Positions 54,609 to 63,884 of a stretch of DNA of 64,000 nt are shown piece after piece. The notes under the pieces are model-generated. The model saw only the letters and a program-made list of their open reading frames with translations, had not been told where the DNA came from and ran no database searches. The position numbers were made by a program, and so were the translations under genes. The stretch is from Candidatus Altimarinota bacterium (GTDB lineage Bacteria; Cyanobacteriota; Cyanobacteriia; Cyanobacteriales; Microcystaceae): contig JAAUUT010000010.1 of NCBI GenBank assembly GCA_012031035.1, forward strand, positions 17,373 to 81,372, written 5' to 3'. How positions within the stretch are numbered: the stretch's first letter is position 1; the number at the start of each line of letters is the position of its first letter.

Positions 54609-55439
54609 ATGACTGGAAAAGTATTAAATAATGGCACGGCGGGTATTCTTGTCCTGATTCTTCCCATTGCAATGGCGCTAGTAGTAATTTTTACTGCTTG
54701 GCCATTACTGTTAGTCCTCATTGCCCTCGCTATTGGTTTAAAAATTTGGGACAATTACCAATGGCAAAGATGGTCTGGGCAACTCAATCCCTCTTTCAAT
54801 CAACTGATTAAAGATAACAAAGGCGCTTTGACGGTGATGGATTGGTCGCTCAAAGCGAATTTAACGGGAAGGGCAGCCCAGCGTTTTTTAGAAAGAAAGG
54901 CTCAAGAATACGGCGCTCAACGAAAAGACTACCAAGACAAAGGCACAGTTTATTATTTCCTAACAGTTAGTGCCTTGGGAACTATTTTTGATGATAGCGA
55001 GTTACTTGCCAACGAAGAAGAAGCAATGGAAAAGCCACCCGCTTCTACTACCTCTCGGTCAGTAACTAGTCCTCCAGCGCCTCAGAAACCTTCGTTTAGC
55101 GAACTCGCTCAACTGGCTCATCAAAAAGAAGAAACTAAACCCGAACCAGTTGCAATGCCTCTCCAGGAAGCGGAATCGGTTGCGTCTCCGACCGTTGTCG
55201 AAGAAGCTAAACCCGAACCCGTAAAAGCGGTAGAAATTGCCTCTCCTGCGCCTACTCCCGAATCAAAAAAATTAACTCTGACGCAAGCCGACCTCGCCAA
55301 GCGCCTCGATATCCATCCCAGTACGGTAGGGCGGCGTAAAATGGGTTCGGACTTTCCTGAATGGAGTCAGAGCAAAGATCCTGAAGGCGTTGCCTGGAAG
55401 TATTTAGCAAAAACTGAAAAGTTTGTTCCGGTGGAATAA
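54609..55439 (+). CDS. Membrane protein with C-terminal HTH-like domain
   Basis: The 276-residue protein starts with two hydrophobic helices (GTAGILVLILPIAMALVVIF and LLLVLIALAIGLKIW). A Pro/Glu-rich linker (about 140-220) follows. It ends in a helix-turn-helix-like segment LTQADLAKRLDIHPSTVGRR with a SDFPEWSQSKDP wing. Such an arrangement could place a DNA- or RNA-binding domain at the membrane. I do not recognise the family and cannot state a target. Confidence 0.7.
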   Translation: MTGKVLNNGTAGILVLILPIAMALVVIFTAWPLLLVLIALAIGLKIWDNYQWQRWSGQLNPSFNQLIKDNKGALTVMDWSLKANLTGRAAQRFLERKAQEYGAQRKDYQDKGTVYYFLTVSALGTIFDDSELLANEEEAMEKPPASTTSRSVTSPPAPQKPSFSELAQLAHQKEETKPEPVAMPLQEAESVASPTVVEEAKPEPVKAVEIASPAPTPESKKLTLTQADLAKRLDIHPSTVGRRKMGSDFPEWSQSKDPEGVAWKYLAKTEKFVPVE

Positions 55440-55461
55440 GCGATCGCTTCCGCAATAATTC

Positions 55462-55528
55462 GGTAGTGCAAGCGTCATGCTCGCGAGCAAGCTTATCCTG
55501 AGTGAAAGCCGAAGGGATGCTCGCACTA
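55462..55528. repeat. Inverted-repeat element, GTAGTGCGAGC family
   Basis: The element begins GTAGTGCAAGCGTCATGC and ends with ATGCTCGCACTAC, with outer arms that pair imperfectly. A related shorter element lies at about 42896-42936. It could be a small non-autonomous element. Confidence 0.5.
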
Positions 55529-55581
55529 CATAAATTATGAACGATTAAATGGATTTGCGATCGCCCGAACACTTAGGTAAA

Positions 55582-56280
55582 TTATTGTAAATTTTGTATT
55601 GACAACTGTTTAGTTTGTTCGAGAGAAGCAGCAATCAGTTCTTTACCAAAGTGTTGCACTCGCTTGACTAAAGCATCGCCAGCTAGTTCTGGCGAACCTG
55701 CATCAAAAGGTGGTGCGGGGTTATATTCAAGTAATAACTGAATCGTTTTGGCAGTTTCTTCATCGTAGAGTTGAGCCGTCAAAATCAAGCCAAAATCAAT
55801 ACCAGCAGTTACGCCACCCCCTGTAATCCGGTTGCGATCTACGACCACTCTTTCAGTTCCTACCTCAACCCCAAGCATCGCTAACTGGTCGCGAAATGCC
55901 CAGTGACAAGCAGCGCGATAGCCTTGCAGCAGTCCAGCCGCCGCTAGAATGAGAGAGCCACTACAAACTGAGGTAATATATTTGGCATTCTTGGCTTGTT
56001 GCTGAAGAAATGTCAGCACTTCAGAATCGCGCATCATCGCTATCTGTCCCATCCCGCCGCCAGGTACGCAAACAACATCCAAAATAGGACAGTTATCAAA
56101 AGTAGTTGTGGGCAAAATAGTTAATCCCTCGTTACTCGTCACTAGTTCTAACGTTTTCCAGACCAGATGAACGCGAGTATTTGGCATTAAAGCTAAGACT
56201 TGATAGGGGCCTGTAATATCAAGTTGAGTCATTCCAGGATAAGTTAGCAGACCGATTTGGTATTGGGTTTGTCGTGTCAT
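55582..56280 (-). CDS. DJ-1/PfpI family protein, isonitrile hydratase-like
   Basis: The 232-residue protein has the DJ-1/PfpI fold with nucleophile Cys106 in SVCSGSLILAAAGLL and Asp21 in LDITGP, the acidic residue that isonitrile hydratases use. VDRNRITGGGVTAGIDFGL is the family end. Isonitrile hydratase adds water to isocyanides, but other members are glyoxalases or of unknown function. It is divergent from the LuxR regulator, which may control it. Confidence 0.85.
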   Translation of the reverse strand: MTRQTQYQIGLLTYPGMTQLDITGPYQVLALMPNTRVHLVWKTLELVTSNEGLTILPTTTFDNCPILDVVCVPGGGMGQIAMMRDSEVLTFLQQQAKNAKYITSVCSGSLILAAAGLLQGYRAACHWAFRDQLAMLGVEVGTERVVVDRNRITGGGVTAGIDFGLILTAQLYDEETAKTIQLLLEYNPAPPFDAGSPELAGDALVKRVQHFGKELIAASLEQTKQLSIQNLQ

Positions 56281-56369
56281 GTTTTAACTTTTTTTAGCTT
56301 GTGCTATCGACTATCGTAGAAATGGCGATCGCGTCTGTATAGTCCTCAACTGGGTACATTTTTTGTTCT

Positions 56370-57095
56370 ATGACGAATTCTCTTCATAACATCATTTATT
56401 CCATCGCTTCTGCTAGTAACGAAGGCGAATTGCAATCGCGTTTTATGGATACTGCTGGCAAGTATTTTGAGGTTCCACGCTGGGGGATATATTTATTTGA
56501 TGAAGGAGCAAACCTGAGTGCGGTCGATGTTTGTGGAATCCCTAATGCAGAGACGTTTGTCGAACTGTATCAAAATGTCGGACGAGATGTTGACCCAGTG
56601 CGCAATTATGTTATCAATCGCCACGTACCAGCGCATGAGGCATTAGTATTCCCCGATGGCGGATGGAAACAATGCGAACTCTATAAAAATTGTTGTGGAT
56701 ATTACGACCACGAACATATCATGATGGGGCCGATTGTAGGTGGCGGTAACATGGTTGGTGCGGTTTATTTTGCTCGCGTCGGCGACTCTCCTGCTTTTAC
56801 CAGCGAAAATTTACTCGATTTGGGAGCTATTTGTTCTCATTTATCGGCTAGCTTAGCGTTAGCGCGATCGCAATCTTATCTCTCTAAAAATCCCAAACTA
56901 GCAACTCGTTTAACCAAACGCGAATTAGAAATTGCTGAGTTAGTCGCTCAGGGATTGACCAACGCTGCGATCGGTAAAAAACTTTGGATTACGCATAATT
57001 CAGTCAAACAAGCACTCAAACGAATGTTTTGTAAGCTTGAGGTTGCTTCTCGTGTTGAAATGGTGGCAAAGCTTCAACTTTTGAACAATAAATAA
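56370..57095 (+). CDS. LuxR-family transcriptional regulator with N-terminal GAF-like domain
   Basis: The 241-residue protein ends in a LuxR helix-turn-helix (about 175-238, LTKRELEIAELVAQGLTNAA, NSVKQALKRMF). The N-terminal GAF-like domain (about 10-160) contains Cys102, Cys108, Cys109, His114 and His116 in a short cluster, a pattern that could bind metal or sense redox. Its gene overlaps the YdcF-like gene end by 22 bases, tail to tail, and is divergent from the DJ-1/PfpI gene. Confidence 0.88.
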   Translation: MTNSLHNIIYSIASASNEGELQSRFMDTAGKYFEVPRWGIYLFDEGANLSAVDVCGIPNAETFVELYQNVGRDVDPVRNYVINRHVPAHEALVFPDGGWKQCELYKNCCGYYDHEHIMMGPIVGGGNMVGAVYFARVGDSPAFTSENLLDLGAICSHLSASLALARSQSYLSKNPKLATRLTKRELEIAELVAQGLTNAAIGKKLWITHNSVKQALKRMFCKLEVASRVEMVAKLQLLNNK

Positions 57096-57682
57096 ACAAA
57101 ATAGAAATAGGTTTCCCGTGCGAGAAATTCCATCTGACTCTTAAAACTGCGATAGCGAGTGGTTAGAGTTGGCGAAGGATAAGCATCCATTCCTAAATCC
57201 TGCGCCATTAATACGGATCGTTTTAAATGGAGTGGATCGCTAACAATGAGAAACTTTTTTAAATAGTGAGAATTAGCAACTTTTTGAGCATACATTAGGT
57301 TTTGGCGGGTAGTACGAGATTTAGTTTCGATCGCGATATCGGCTTTTTTAACTCCCCGCGCGATCGCATAATTCATAGCGACTACTGATTCAGCAGGTTC
57401 GTTGACTTCGCCAACGCCACCCGTAAAAATAATCTTTTGTATGTCTCCTTTTTGATAAAGCGCAATCGCATGGTTAATTCTTTCTCGAAAAACGGGAGAT
57501 GGTTTTTCTTCCCACACCGCCGCGCCTAATACAATCGCTGCGTCAGCTTTCGTAACAGTTTTTTGAATGCCATAAAAATAAATATTTACTGCTACGGTAA
57601 AAACTGCTACCAGTAAGGCTGATAAGATAGAAAGTAAAATTAAAATAATCTTTTTAACTTTCTTATTTAATTTTTTAGCCAT
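57074..57682 (-). CDS. YdcF/SanA-like DUF218 membrane protein
   Basis: The 202-residue protein has one N-terminal membrane helix (IILILLSILSALLVAVFTVA) and the DUF218 fold: DAAIVLGAAVW, IIFTGGVGEVNEPAES, IETKSRTTRQNLMYA and SDPLHLKRS. The SanA branch is linked to envelope barrier function and vancomycin resistance. It carries a charged start (MAKKLNKKVKK). It overlaps the LuxR gene at the 3' ends. Confidence 0.87.
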   Translation of the reverse strand: MAKKLNKKVKKIILILLSILSALLVAVFTVAVNIYFYGIQKTVTKADAAIVLGAAVWEEKPSPVFRERINHAIALYQKGDIQKIIFTGGVGEVNEPAESVVAMNYAIARGVKKADIAIETKSRTTRQNLMYAQKVANSHYLKKFLIVSDPLHLKRSVLMAQDLGMDAYPSPTLTTRYRSFKSQMEFLARETYFYFVYLLFKS

Positions 57683-58000
57683 GAGTAAATAGTTTAAATA
57701 ATGCCTTTAACAGCGAGCAGTTACTAAATTTAATAACTGCTCGCTGCTTTAATTTTTTAACACATTTAGATTGTCAAAATTTTTTTGTGCATACTTCTGA
57801 AACTATCAACCAATAATTAGATGAGTGTAGTTAGTTTTTTCGCTATTGTTGCGATCGCACGCTTGGGCTTTCTCAATCTCTAAAAATTCTTGCCCTTCCT
57901 AGCCTGCCATTAGGCATTAAAGTAAAGCCATCGCGAGTGTTATAGATAGCTAAAATTCCTACACTGCCCTAGCCTTGAGAATAGCAAACCCAGTAAAACT
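57683..58000. other. Intergenic region with strong hairpin
   Basis: This stretch has no gene. CAGCGAGCAGTTA (57711-57723) and TAACTGCTCGCTG (57734-57746) form a perfect 13-bp stem with a ten-base loop, followed by AATTTTTT on the plus strand. The stem could terminate plus-strand reading or be regulatory for the YdcF-like gene start. Confidence 0.5.
57711..57746 (+). terminator. Perfect 13-bp hairpin with T-run
   Basis: CAGCGAGCAGTTA pairs with TAACTGCTCGCTG across ten bases, and CTTTAATTTTTT follows. On the plus strand this looks like an intrinsic terminator. No plus-strand gene ends nearby except LuxR at 57095, so the assignment is uncertain. Confidence 0.45.
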
Positions 58001-58390
58001 ATGATTGGCTTACTTGAATCGAAAACTCATGTAGAACGCCTAACCAACGAATCTCAAAGTTTTGTTACTTTTTGTCCTTATACTTTGGCTAGCGAATTAG
58101 TTGAAAATTTAGAGAAATTGAGAAATTTTTCAGAAAAATTAAAATTAGAAAAAATTATTGAAATTATTGAAAGTATTTTTGAACGTGTAGAAAATAAGTT
58201 TTTAGCAAATAGCAGTTACTTTTCGGAATTAGAAACTTCATCGGAGAAGTTATTAATAGAAAAGTCATTTCTCGTTTTTCTACAAGATTTAGTCGAGCGA
58301 ACGATCTCTTTATCGCTAGAAGTATTAAAAGCGATCGCGCAGTCTACGGCTTCTTTTACCTCCAGAGAATCAAGACCTGGGAATAGTTAA
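58001..58390 (+). CDS. Hypothetical helical protein
   Basis: The 129-residue frame begins MIGLLESKTHVERLTNESQS and is rich in Leu, Glu and Lys with heptad-like helices (ENLEKLRNFSEKLKLEKIIE). I do not recognise it. After the stop the other frame continues with PRRGQKQPQGDLSPSPHSQV to 58478, so a one-base shift might lengthen it to about 158 residues. The case is weak, and the protein could be unique to this lineage. Confidence 0.55.
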   Translation: MIGLLESKTHVERLTNESQSFVTFCPYTLASELVENLEKLRNFSEKLKLEKIIEIIESIFERVENKFLANSSYFSELETSSEKLLIEKSFLVFLQDLVERTISLSLEVLKAIAQSTASFTSRESRPGNS

Positions 58391-58478
58391 AGCTCCTCGT
58401 CGAGGACAAAAACAACCTCAAGGCGATTTGTCTCCTAGTCCTCATTCACAGGTCTTGACTTTTGCCTCTTCTGTTTAA

Positions 58479-58753
58479 CTTGTCACCAATGGATAATAGC
58501 TAATCCCTATTTGAACGCAACTCATTAAAAAAATAAAAAAGTAGGCTATGCCTACTTCTAATTATCTAATGTGTCAGTGTATAGTTTGGATGAAACAGTA
58601 AATTACTCTTTACAGGGGTCAGTAGTCAGGGTTCACAATCTACAAAGATTAAGCGATTCTGATTTTGACTCCTGGTTTCCTGAAAAAAGTATTTTTTAGC
58701 ATATTCGTAGGTATTGCTCCTCTGGAGGATAGATTGCAGATTGCAAAGATTGA
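58479..58753. other. Intergenic region with minus-strand terminator
   Basis: This stretch has no gene. It holds the terminator hairpin at 58525-58557 and AT-rich DNA. Confidence 0.45.
58525..58557 (-). terminator. Rho-independent terminator, minus strand
   Basis: AAGTAGGC (58539-58546) and GCCTACTT (58550-58557) form an 8-bp stem with a three-base loop. Reading the minus strand, the stem is followed by TTTTTATTTTTTT, a good intrinsic terminator. It lies about 200 bases downstream of the PEP-CTERM gene. Confidence 0.72.
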
Positions 58754-59458
58754 CTAAGCTTTCTGTTTGCGCTTGATTAATCCAGTCGCTGCCAACGTAC
58801 TAACGAAAAGCACACCAAGAACGCTAGTAGGTTCGGGAATTTCTATGTCTGGTCGTTCTACTAAGATAGTTCCAGAGTAAGATGTCTCTCCGTTTACAGT
58901 ACCAGGAGCGTCGATTTGGGCGATGCTGCTTACTAGAGTAGTGTCAGAAATAGGAACGGGAGCTTGTCCGGTTACGAAAGAAAAAGTACTCAAGGTTCGA
59001 TCCCCATTATTTAGGAAAAATCCTTCGAGATCAAAGTTTTGAACTCCAGTATCCGAGCCAGTACGTGTCAGCGCCGTGATGAAATACTCAGTCCCTTCTG
59101 CAAATTCAATAAATCTGAGCGGGGTTGCTGAAAAGTCAAATCTCGTACCTGTTGTAATCTCTACAGGATTAAATAAGTCAAAGATTTCAGCTTGACCAGT
59201 TAAGCTATTGAGGTCGCCAGTAGCCGTCACGCTAATTAAACCAGGGTCGTTGGGATTAGAAATCGCATTACCTCCGGCATCATTGGCTGCGGTAAAATCG
59301 ATCGCGTTTCTGGTATAGATGGCATTTCCGCCAATACCAACATTGGATAGATCTAGCTGTCCAGAAGTAAAAGTAACTGCTTCGGCTGGATTGGCAAATG
59401 CTAGTGCGCTTGCTGCCATGATAGGCAGGCTAGATAAAAGAAAAACTTTTTGACTCAT
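58754..59458 (-). CDS. PEP-CTERM sorted exported protein
   Basis: The 234-residue protein has a signal peptide (LLSSLPIMAASALAFANPAEA) and a beta-rich middle. Its C-terminal PEP-CTERM sorting motif is IPEPTSVLGVLFVSTLAATG followed by LIKRKQKA. PEP-CTERM proteins are exported and processed by exosortase, usually to the surface or extracellular matrix. No exosortase gene is in the window. The middle part has no recognised domain. Confidence 0.9.
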   Translation of the reverse strand: MSQKVFLLSSLPIMAASALAFANPAEAVTFTSGQLDLSNVGIGGNAIYTRNAIDFTAANDAGGNAISNPNDPGLISVTATGDLNSLTGQAEIFDLFNPVEITTGTRFDFSATPLRFIEFAEGTEYFITALTRTGSDTGVQNFDLEGFFLNNGDRTLSTFSFVTGQAPVPISDTTLVSSIAQIDAPGTVNGETSYSGTILVERPDIEIPEPTSVLGVLFVSTLAATGLIKRKQKA

Positions 59459-60183
59459 GAAAAAATTCCTCCTCAGTAAAAGTAGTAATTCCCTACGGTA
59501 GGTTGTTAACTGCTTATAGAATAATCATGATGTTATTAAAAAGCAAGTTTAAGTAAGCACACGATCGCGATGAGATCGCGGTGAATCATACGGTTTTTCG
59601 CCAATCTCGACCTTTTCGATTTTTTTGTAAGTATGAATTCTGAATATTTGAGATTAGACAGATTAAGTAGCATAAAAAGCTCAAGATTATTATATAAGAA
59701 GGCTCTTAAGGCTTTTGACCGAGTAAAGCTTCTTTTTTCCATGAATTTAAACCATGTATGTTGCTAGAGATTTTTTTTCAAAACTCTATTTTTCAGAAAA
59801 TCTGATTTATGGAGAATTGAGACTTTTGTCTGGCTTATCTTAACCGTTTAATTTTTCGTCGAAATAATTCCAAACCTAGCCGAAGATTGTAAAACATCAG
59901 TCAAAAGATAGAGGGGTTTCTTAACTTAAACTGTTAGTGACAAACTAAATCGAGAAAACTAACAGTTAGAAAACTTTCAAATGATTCTTCGATCGCTTTG
60001 TAGTTAATGTTTTCAAGCGTTTGCCGCGATCGCTGCTATCTTTTTTGTTAGCGATGGTTGCTCAAAATCTAACAAACTTTTTTTGAGTTACTAGTTATCT
60101 ACAATACAGACGCGAGCAGATCTGTGTCTCTACAACAGTCACCGATCGCTGAAACAGTTTCTCAATCGTCCAGATCGCGCAAA
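59459..60183. other. Long intergenic region
   Basis: I see no gene in 725 bases. AACTGTTAG (59929-59937) and CTAACAGTT (59959-59967) form a 9-bp stem. The stretch is AT-rich with several HIP1-like sites. Promoters for the PEP-CTERM gene should lie in the first 100 bases. Confidence 0.45.
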
Positions 60184-60924
60184 TTATTCGTAATCCAACA
60201 TAACTTGTACCCATTCTGGCGGTCGAGGAATGGGATTTCCTAGTCGATCTAAAACCAATAATGCAGCTAAATGAACGGCAAATAGATAAATCAGATCGTT
60301 GAGGAAAAGTAACAAAACAGCGAGGAGTTGAATGGTTAAAACGCTAGGTCGATCCAGGATTCCTAATCTAATAAATATCCATTCCACAATCTCTGTGACT
60401 TGATTGATGACATAACGCCAGAGATCTTCGCCTAAAAGAATCGAAAACAACCAAAAACGGAAAAAGAAACCCGAAGTTCCGATTAAAGCTCCCGTAAAAT
60501 CGAAAATGACCAGCTAGCACCTCGCCGCCAACACGCACCTAATTGAACTCCCATTAATCCAAAAGGAACCAAAAAACCAGACTGCGCGGCGGCCCCATCA
60601 GAACACAAAGTAACAGACCTGCAACGATCGCACTCATCCAAGCAGTGCGATTGCCCCAACGCAGATAAGCAAGCGCGATCGGAATTGGAAAAAAATCTTA
60701 AGAACTGGGCCTAGTGGAAAGTAATAATTGATCAGCCAAATCAAGCTTGCGGTACTAGCCAGAAATGCCGTTTCTACCATCGCCAAAGTTTGACGGTTTT
60801 GAGTCGGAGATTTTTTTATGGGTTGGGTCGGAGTGACGGCAGCGTTTATATTATCGTCATCGTCAACCCAATTGGTTTCGGGGTGAGAAGTATCAGTGCG
60901 GTCGTTGTGAGGAGAAGAATTCAT
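60184..60924 (-). pseudogene. DUF2232-like membrane protein with three frameshifts
   Basis: The N-terminal frame (60634-60924) has a charged start and QTLAMVETAFLASTASLIWL. Restoring one base at each of three places (A7 at 60689-60695, A6 at 60571-60576, and near 60495) lets it continue through FFPIPIALAYLRWGNRTAWM, GVQLGACWRRGASWSF and FFFRFWLFSILLGEDLW to the C-terminal frame (60184-60450, LAVLLLFLNDLIYLFAVHLA). The restored 247-residue protein has about six membrane helices and resembles the cyanobacterial DUF2232/YybS type. Three breaks in one gene point to base errors or advanced decay. Confidence 0.8.
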
Positions 60925-60943
60925 TGAGTCAGACAGTTAAAAA

Positions 60944-61651
60944 TTAGGTAATGATTTGCTCTAAGGCATTGAGATTGGGAATATAAAGAAGATCGTCATG
61001 GCGCTGAATTAAATCTTTTTTCTCTAGCTTAGCGAGCGATCGCGTCACTGTCTCCCTAGCTAATCCGCTAATGCTACTCAATTCTCGATGGGGCAAATTG
61101 GGGATCTCCGTGCCGTTATCTCCCGATTTTCCTTGTCCTTCTGCTAAAAAAATGAGTGTATCGGCAACCCGCGACAAACTATCCGACTCTCGCAAGCGCA
61201 AGCGTCGATTGATCTGACGCAGGCGTTTTGCCATCAGTTGTGCTAATCGCACTCCTGCCATCGGTTCGCTATGTAGCAAATAAACGAAATCTTGGGCGGG
61301 AATGCTGCTAATCGTCGTTGGCGTAAGTGCGATCGCATCGGTAGAACGCGGTACTTCTTCTAGGGCTGCCATTTCTCCAACCACTTCGCCTTTGCCGACA
61401 ATATTGAGAGTCACTTCTTTGCCTTCCATATTGTGAGTGCGAATCTTAATCCATCCCTCCAAAATAAAGTAAACAGAGCCACCCCAGTCATTTTCTAGCA
61501 GGATCGCTCGATTGGCAGGATGAGAACGAGTCACGGCATGATGAATTACTTTTTTAAGACTCTCATCCGATAAACCACTAAAAAAGGGAATAGTTTCTAT
61601 CAACTTTTTCGTATCTGGATTTAATTTTTGGCGATCTTGTCTAGCTTCCAT
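60944..61651 (-). CDS. Crp/Fnr-family transcriptional regulator
   Basis: The 235-residue regulator has a cyclic-nucleotide-binding-like domain (about 22-145, VYFILEGWIKIRTHNMEG, GEVVGEMAALEEVPRST) and a C-terminal winged helix (about 165-235, HRELSSISGLARETVTRSLA). The phosphate-binding loop (typically GExGxxxxxxxRx) is present as GEMAALEEVPRS. Ligand is unknown. It is 19 bases from the DUF2232-like gene on the same strand, and divergent from the Hsp70-like gene. Confidence 0.9.
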   Translation of the reverse strand: MEARQDRQKLNPDTKKLIETIPFFSGLSDESLKKVIHHAVTRSHPANRAILLENDWGGSVYFILEGWIKIRTHNMEGKEVTLNIVGKGEVVGEMAALEEVPRSTDAIALTPTTISSIPAQDFVYLLHSEPMAGVRLAQLMAKRLRQINRRLRLRESDSLSRVADTLIFLAEGQGKSGDNGTEIPNLPHRELSSISGLARETVTRSLAKLEKKDLIQRHDDLLYIPNLNALEQIIT

Positions 61652-61763
61652 GAACTTGTAAACAGATCTTATAATCTATCTGCTATGCTTAAGCCTAACA
61701 AAGAATATACGGTTATTTCTTATTTGTTCTTAACGCTTTATCATCAAATTTCAAGGTTTTATC

Positions 61764-63866
61764 GTGACCGTTCAGGATAACATCCCTTCAATCGTTACCG
61801 AAATCGACCAAATCCTCGTCCAACTTAACACGCTTTCCGCTTCTCAATCGCAAGACGATCGCGCTGCGATCGCAGCAGTTTTAGAAAGAGTTCGCAGGGT
61901 TTTGGTTACTTTACCAAATCGCGCTGAATCCCCCAACACAATAGCCCAACAATCAACCGCTCAAGAAATAGCCCAAATGGTGCTTTCTCGCATCGATAGT
62001 CGATTGGGCGACTGGTTTGAGCTTTTACAATTAGAAGTCGAACAACTGCGCCAACAACGACAATCGTCGATTGGGGAAATGCGACAGCAAAAAGAGCAAT
62101 CCCAAAAAGCGATCGCCGATAGCATTTCAGCGCTTATGGACAGTTGCAGCGAAACCATACAACAAAAATTGTCCCAAGCATTAGGAAATTTAGAGAAACA
62201 ATCTCTCGAACCCCAACTTTCTGGACTAGAACAATTCGAGCGGATTCAACAGCAATCGGAACACCTGTTAATGTCTCTCGATTCCAGCTTGAGGACGGTT
62301 TTTTCGACCCTAGAGCAAGATTTACAAGGCTATTACGATTCGCTCTCCCAAGGTCTAGAAAGAATGCACAGCTTGGGACAGCAAGGCGAAGCGAAGTTTT
62401 TGGCGTATTTTCAGCGTTTAACCCATCAAATCGAAAAAACGCAATTATTGCCCCTTCAGTCGCCAGAGGCAGAATTAAACGCTTTGATGAGCGATTTCAA
62501 CGAAGAAACCATCGTTACCCCATCATCACCCGAAGAAGTCTTAGAAGAGATTGAAGAAATTGAAGAAATCGATACGATCGCAGCATTAACCGATTTAGTT
62601 GCCCCTGAATTTCTCGTCAATGAATCCAAGTCTTACGACGGTTGGTATCTAGGCATTGATTTTGGCACTGAAGGATTAGCAGCAGTTCTTTTTCACGGTA
62701 GGGCGCAACAAGTCTATCCGCTAGCTTGGATTGGCGATGATACTTCTCGCTTTCGACTTCCCGCCCATGTCTATTTTGAATCGGACAGCGAGACGCAAAA
62801 ATTCTCTTTTGTTTTAGGTGCGGCGGCTAAAGTAAAAGCTAAAGAGAAAACCGGAATTTTTGTCGAAAATTTGAAAGAAAATCTCAATTTAACGGCTGCT
62901 GAGGAAAATTCATTTCAGCAAGCGGTAGAAGCTTTATTTGCGACCTTAATTCCCATCAGTGCCAAGTCGGGGGGCGAACTTCCCGTCGCCCTGGGTTTAT
63001 CTGAAGATTCGTTTAGACAAGTTTTGAGTCAGCTAGATGGCGTTATTTTAAGCTGTCCGACTGGATGGGGCGAATTATATCGCGATCGCCTGCGTCAGAT
63101 AGTCCTCAAAACTCAATTAGTCGCCAAAGCCGAACAAGTTTTCTTTGTTGAAGAAGCGATCGCGGTTTTGATTGCTAATCTAGCTTTACATCCCATCGCT
63201 CCCACAACAACTCTAGTCATTCATGCGGGAGCGATGACGACGGAATTAGCCTTAGTAGACATTCCTGACAACGATCGAACCCTTGCCAAGAGCGATATTA
63301 CCTTAGAAAGCATTGCTTATGGCGGTAGGGAGATCGACCAAGATATCTTAGTTCAGTTAATTTATCCCCAGTGGATTTCTCAACTCAATCCCTCAATTCC
63401 CCGACTCGATGAGGAACCCCCACAACCCGGAGAACCCGATTTTTATAAGCGAGAAAATCTAAGATTGCGCCTGCGCAGCCATCCCATCGGGAATTCTTTT
63501 TTAGAAGCTGCCAACTTGACTAAATTGATTCTGCAAGAACAAGAAGAATTTAAGACCCAATTGGGCAATCGCGCTTGGGGAGTCAAACGTCAAGATTTTA
63601 TTCAAACGATTGTCGCGCCTTATTTAGAGAAAATTGAACTGGGGATCGATTTGCTGCTGGCACAAACGGGTAAATCGCAAAATGCGATCGCTCAAGTTAT
63701 CTGTAGCGGCGGCACTACCTTAGCTGTCTGGCATCGCTTAACAATTTGGTTGACTGAAAAACTTCCTAACGCTACTTTAATTCAAAGTACGGATGAAGAC
63801 ACGGGGAATCAAGTAGCTACGGGTCTGGCTTGCTTGCCTCTATTTCCTCTAATTTTTGAACGATAG
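61764..63866 (+). CDS. Coiled-coil protein with Hsp70/actin-like ATPase domain
   Basis: The 700-residue protein starts at GTG. Residues 1-290 are a Gln-rich coiled coil (QLEVEQLRQQRQSSIGEMRQ) and an acidic stretch (EVLEEIEEIEEIDT). Residues 295-695 resemble the Hsp70/actin ATPase fold: YLGIDFGTEGLAAVLF is the phosphate-1 loop, VIHAGAMTTELALVDI a degenerate phosphate-2 loop (GAM in place of GGG) and CSGGTTLAVWHRL near the adenosine site. A substrate-binding domain is lacking. It could be a molecular scaffold rather than a chaperone. Its gene is divergent from the Crp/Fnr regulator. Confidence 0.8.
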   Translation: MTVQDNIPSIVTEIDQILVQLNTLSASQSQDDRAAIAAVLERVRRVLVTLPNRAESPNTIAQQSTAQEIAQMVLSRIDSRLGDWFELLQLEVEQLRQQRQSSIGEMRQQKEQSQKAIADSISALMDSCSETIQQKLSQALGNLEKQSLEPQLSGLEQFERIQQQSEHLLMSLDSSLRTVFSTLEQDLQGYYDSLSQGLERMHSLGQQGEAKFLAYFQRLTHQIEKTQLLPLQSPEAELNALMSDFNEETIVTPSSPEEVLEEIEEIEEIDTIAALTDLVAPEFLVNESKSYDGWYLGIDFGTEGLAAVLFHGRAQQVYPLAWIGDDTSRFRLPAHVYFESDSETQKFSFVLGAAAKVKAKEKTGIFVENLKENLNLTAAEENSFQQAVEALFATLIPISAKSGGELPVALGLSEDSFRQVLSQLDGVILSCPTGWGELYRDRLRQIVLKTQLVAKAEQVFFVEEAIAVLIANLALHPIAPTTTLVIHAGAMTTELALVDIPDNDRTLAKSDITLESIAYGGREIDQDILVQLIYPQWISQLNPSIPRLDEEPPQPGEPDFYKRENLRLRLRSHPIGNSFLEAANLTKLILQEQEEFKTQLGNRAWGVKRQDFIQTIVAPYLEKIELGIDLLLAQTGKSQNAIAQVICSGGTTLAVWHRLTIWLTEKLPNATLIQSTDEDTGNQVATGLACLPLFPLIFER

Positions 63867-63884
63867 ACGCTAACTGACATCCTC

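Noticed and set aside
59536..59742. 68-codon minus-strand frame
   Set aside because: It has low-complexity, AT-rich composition in a region with no other coding support.
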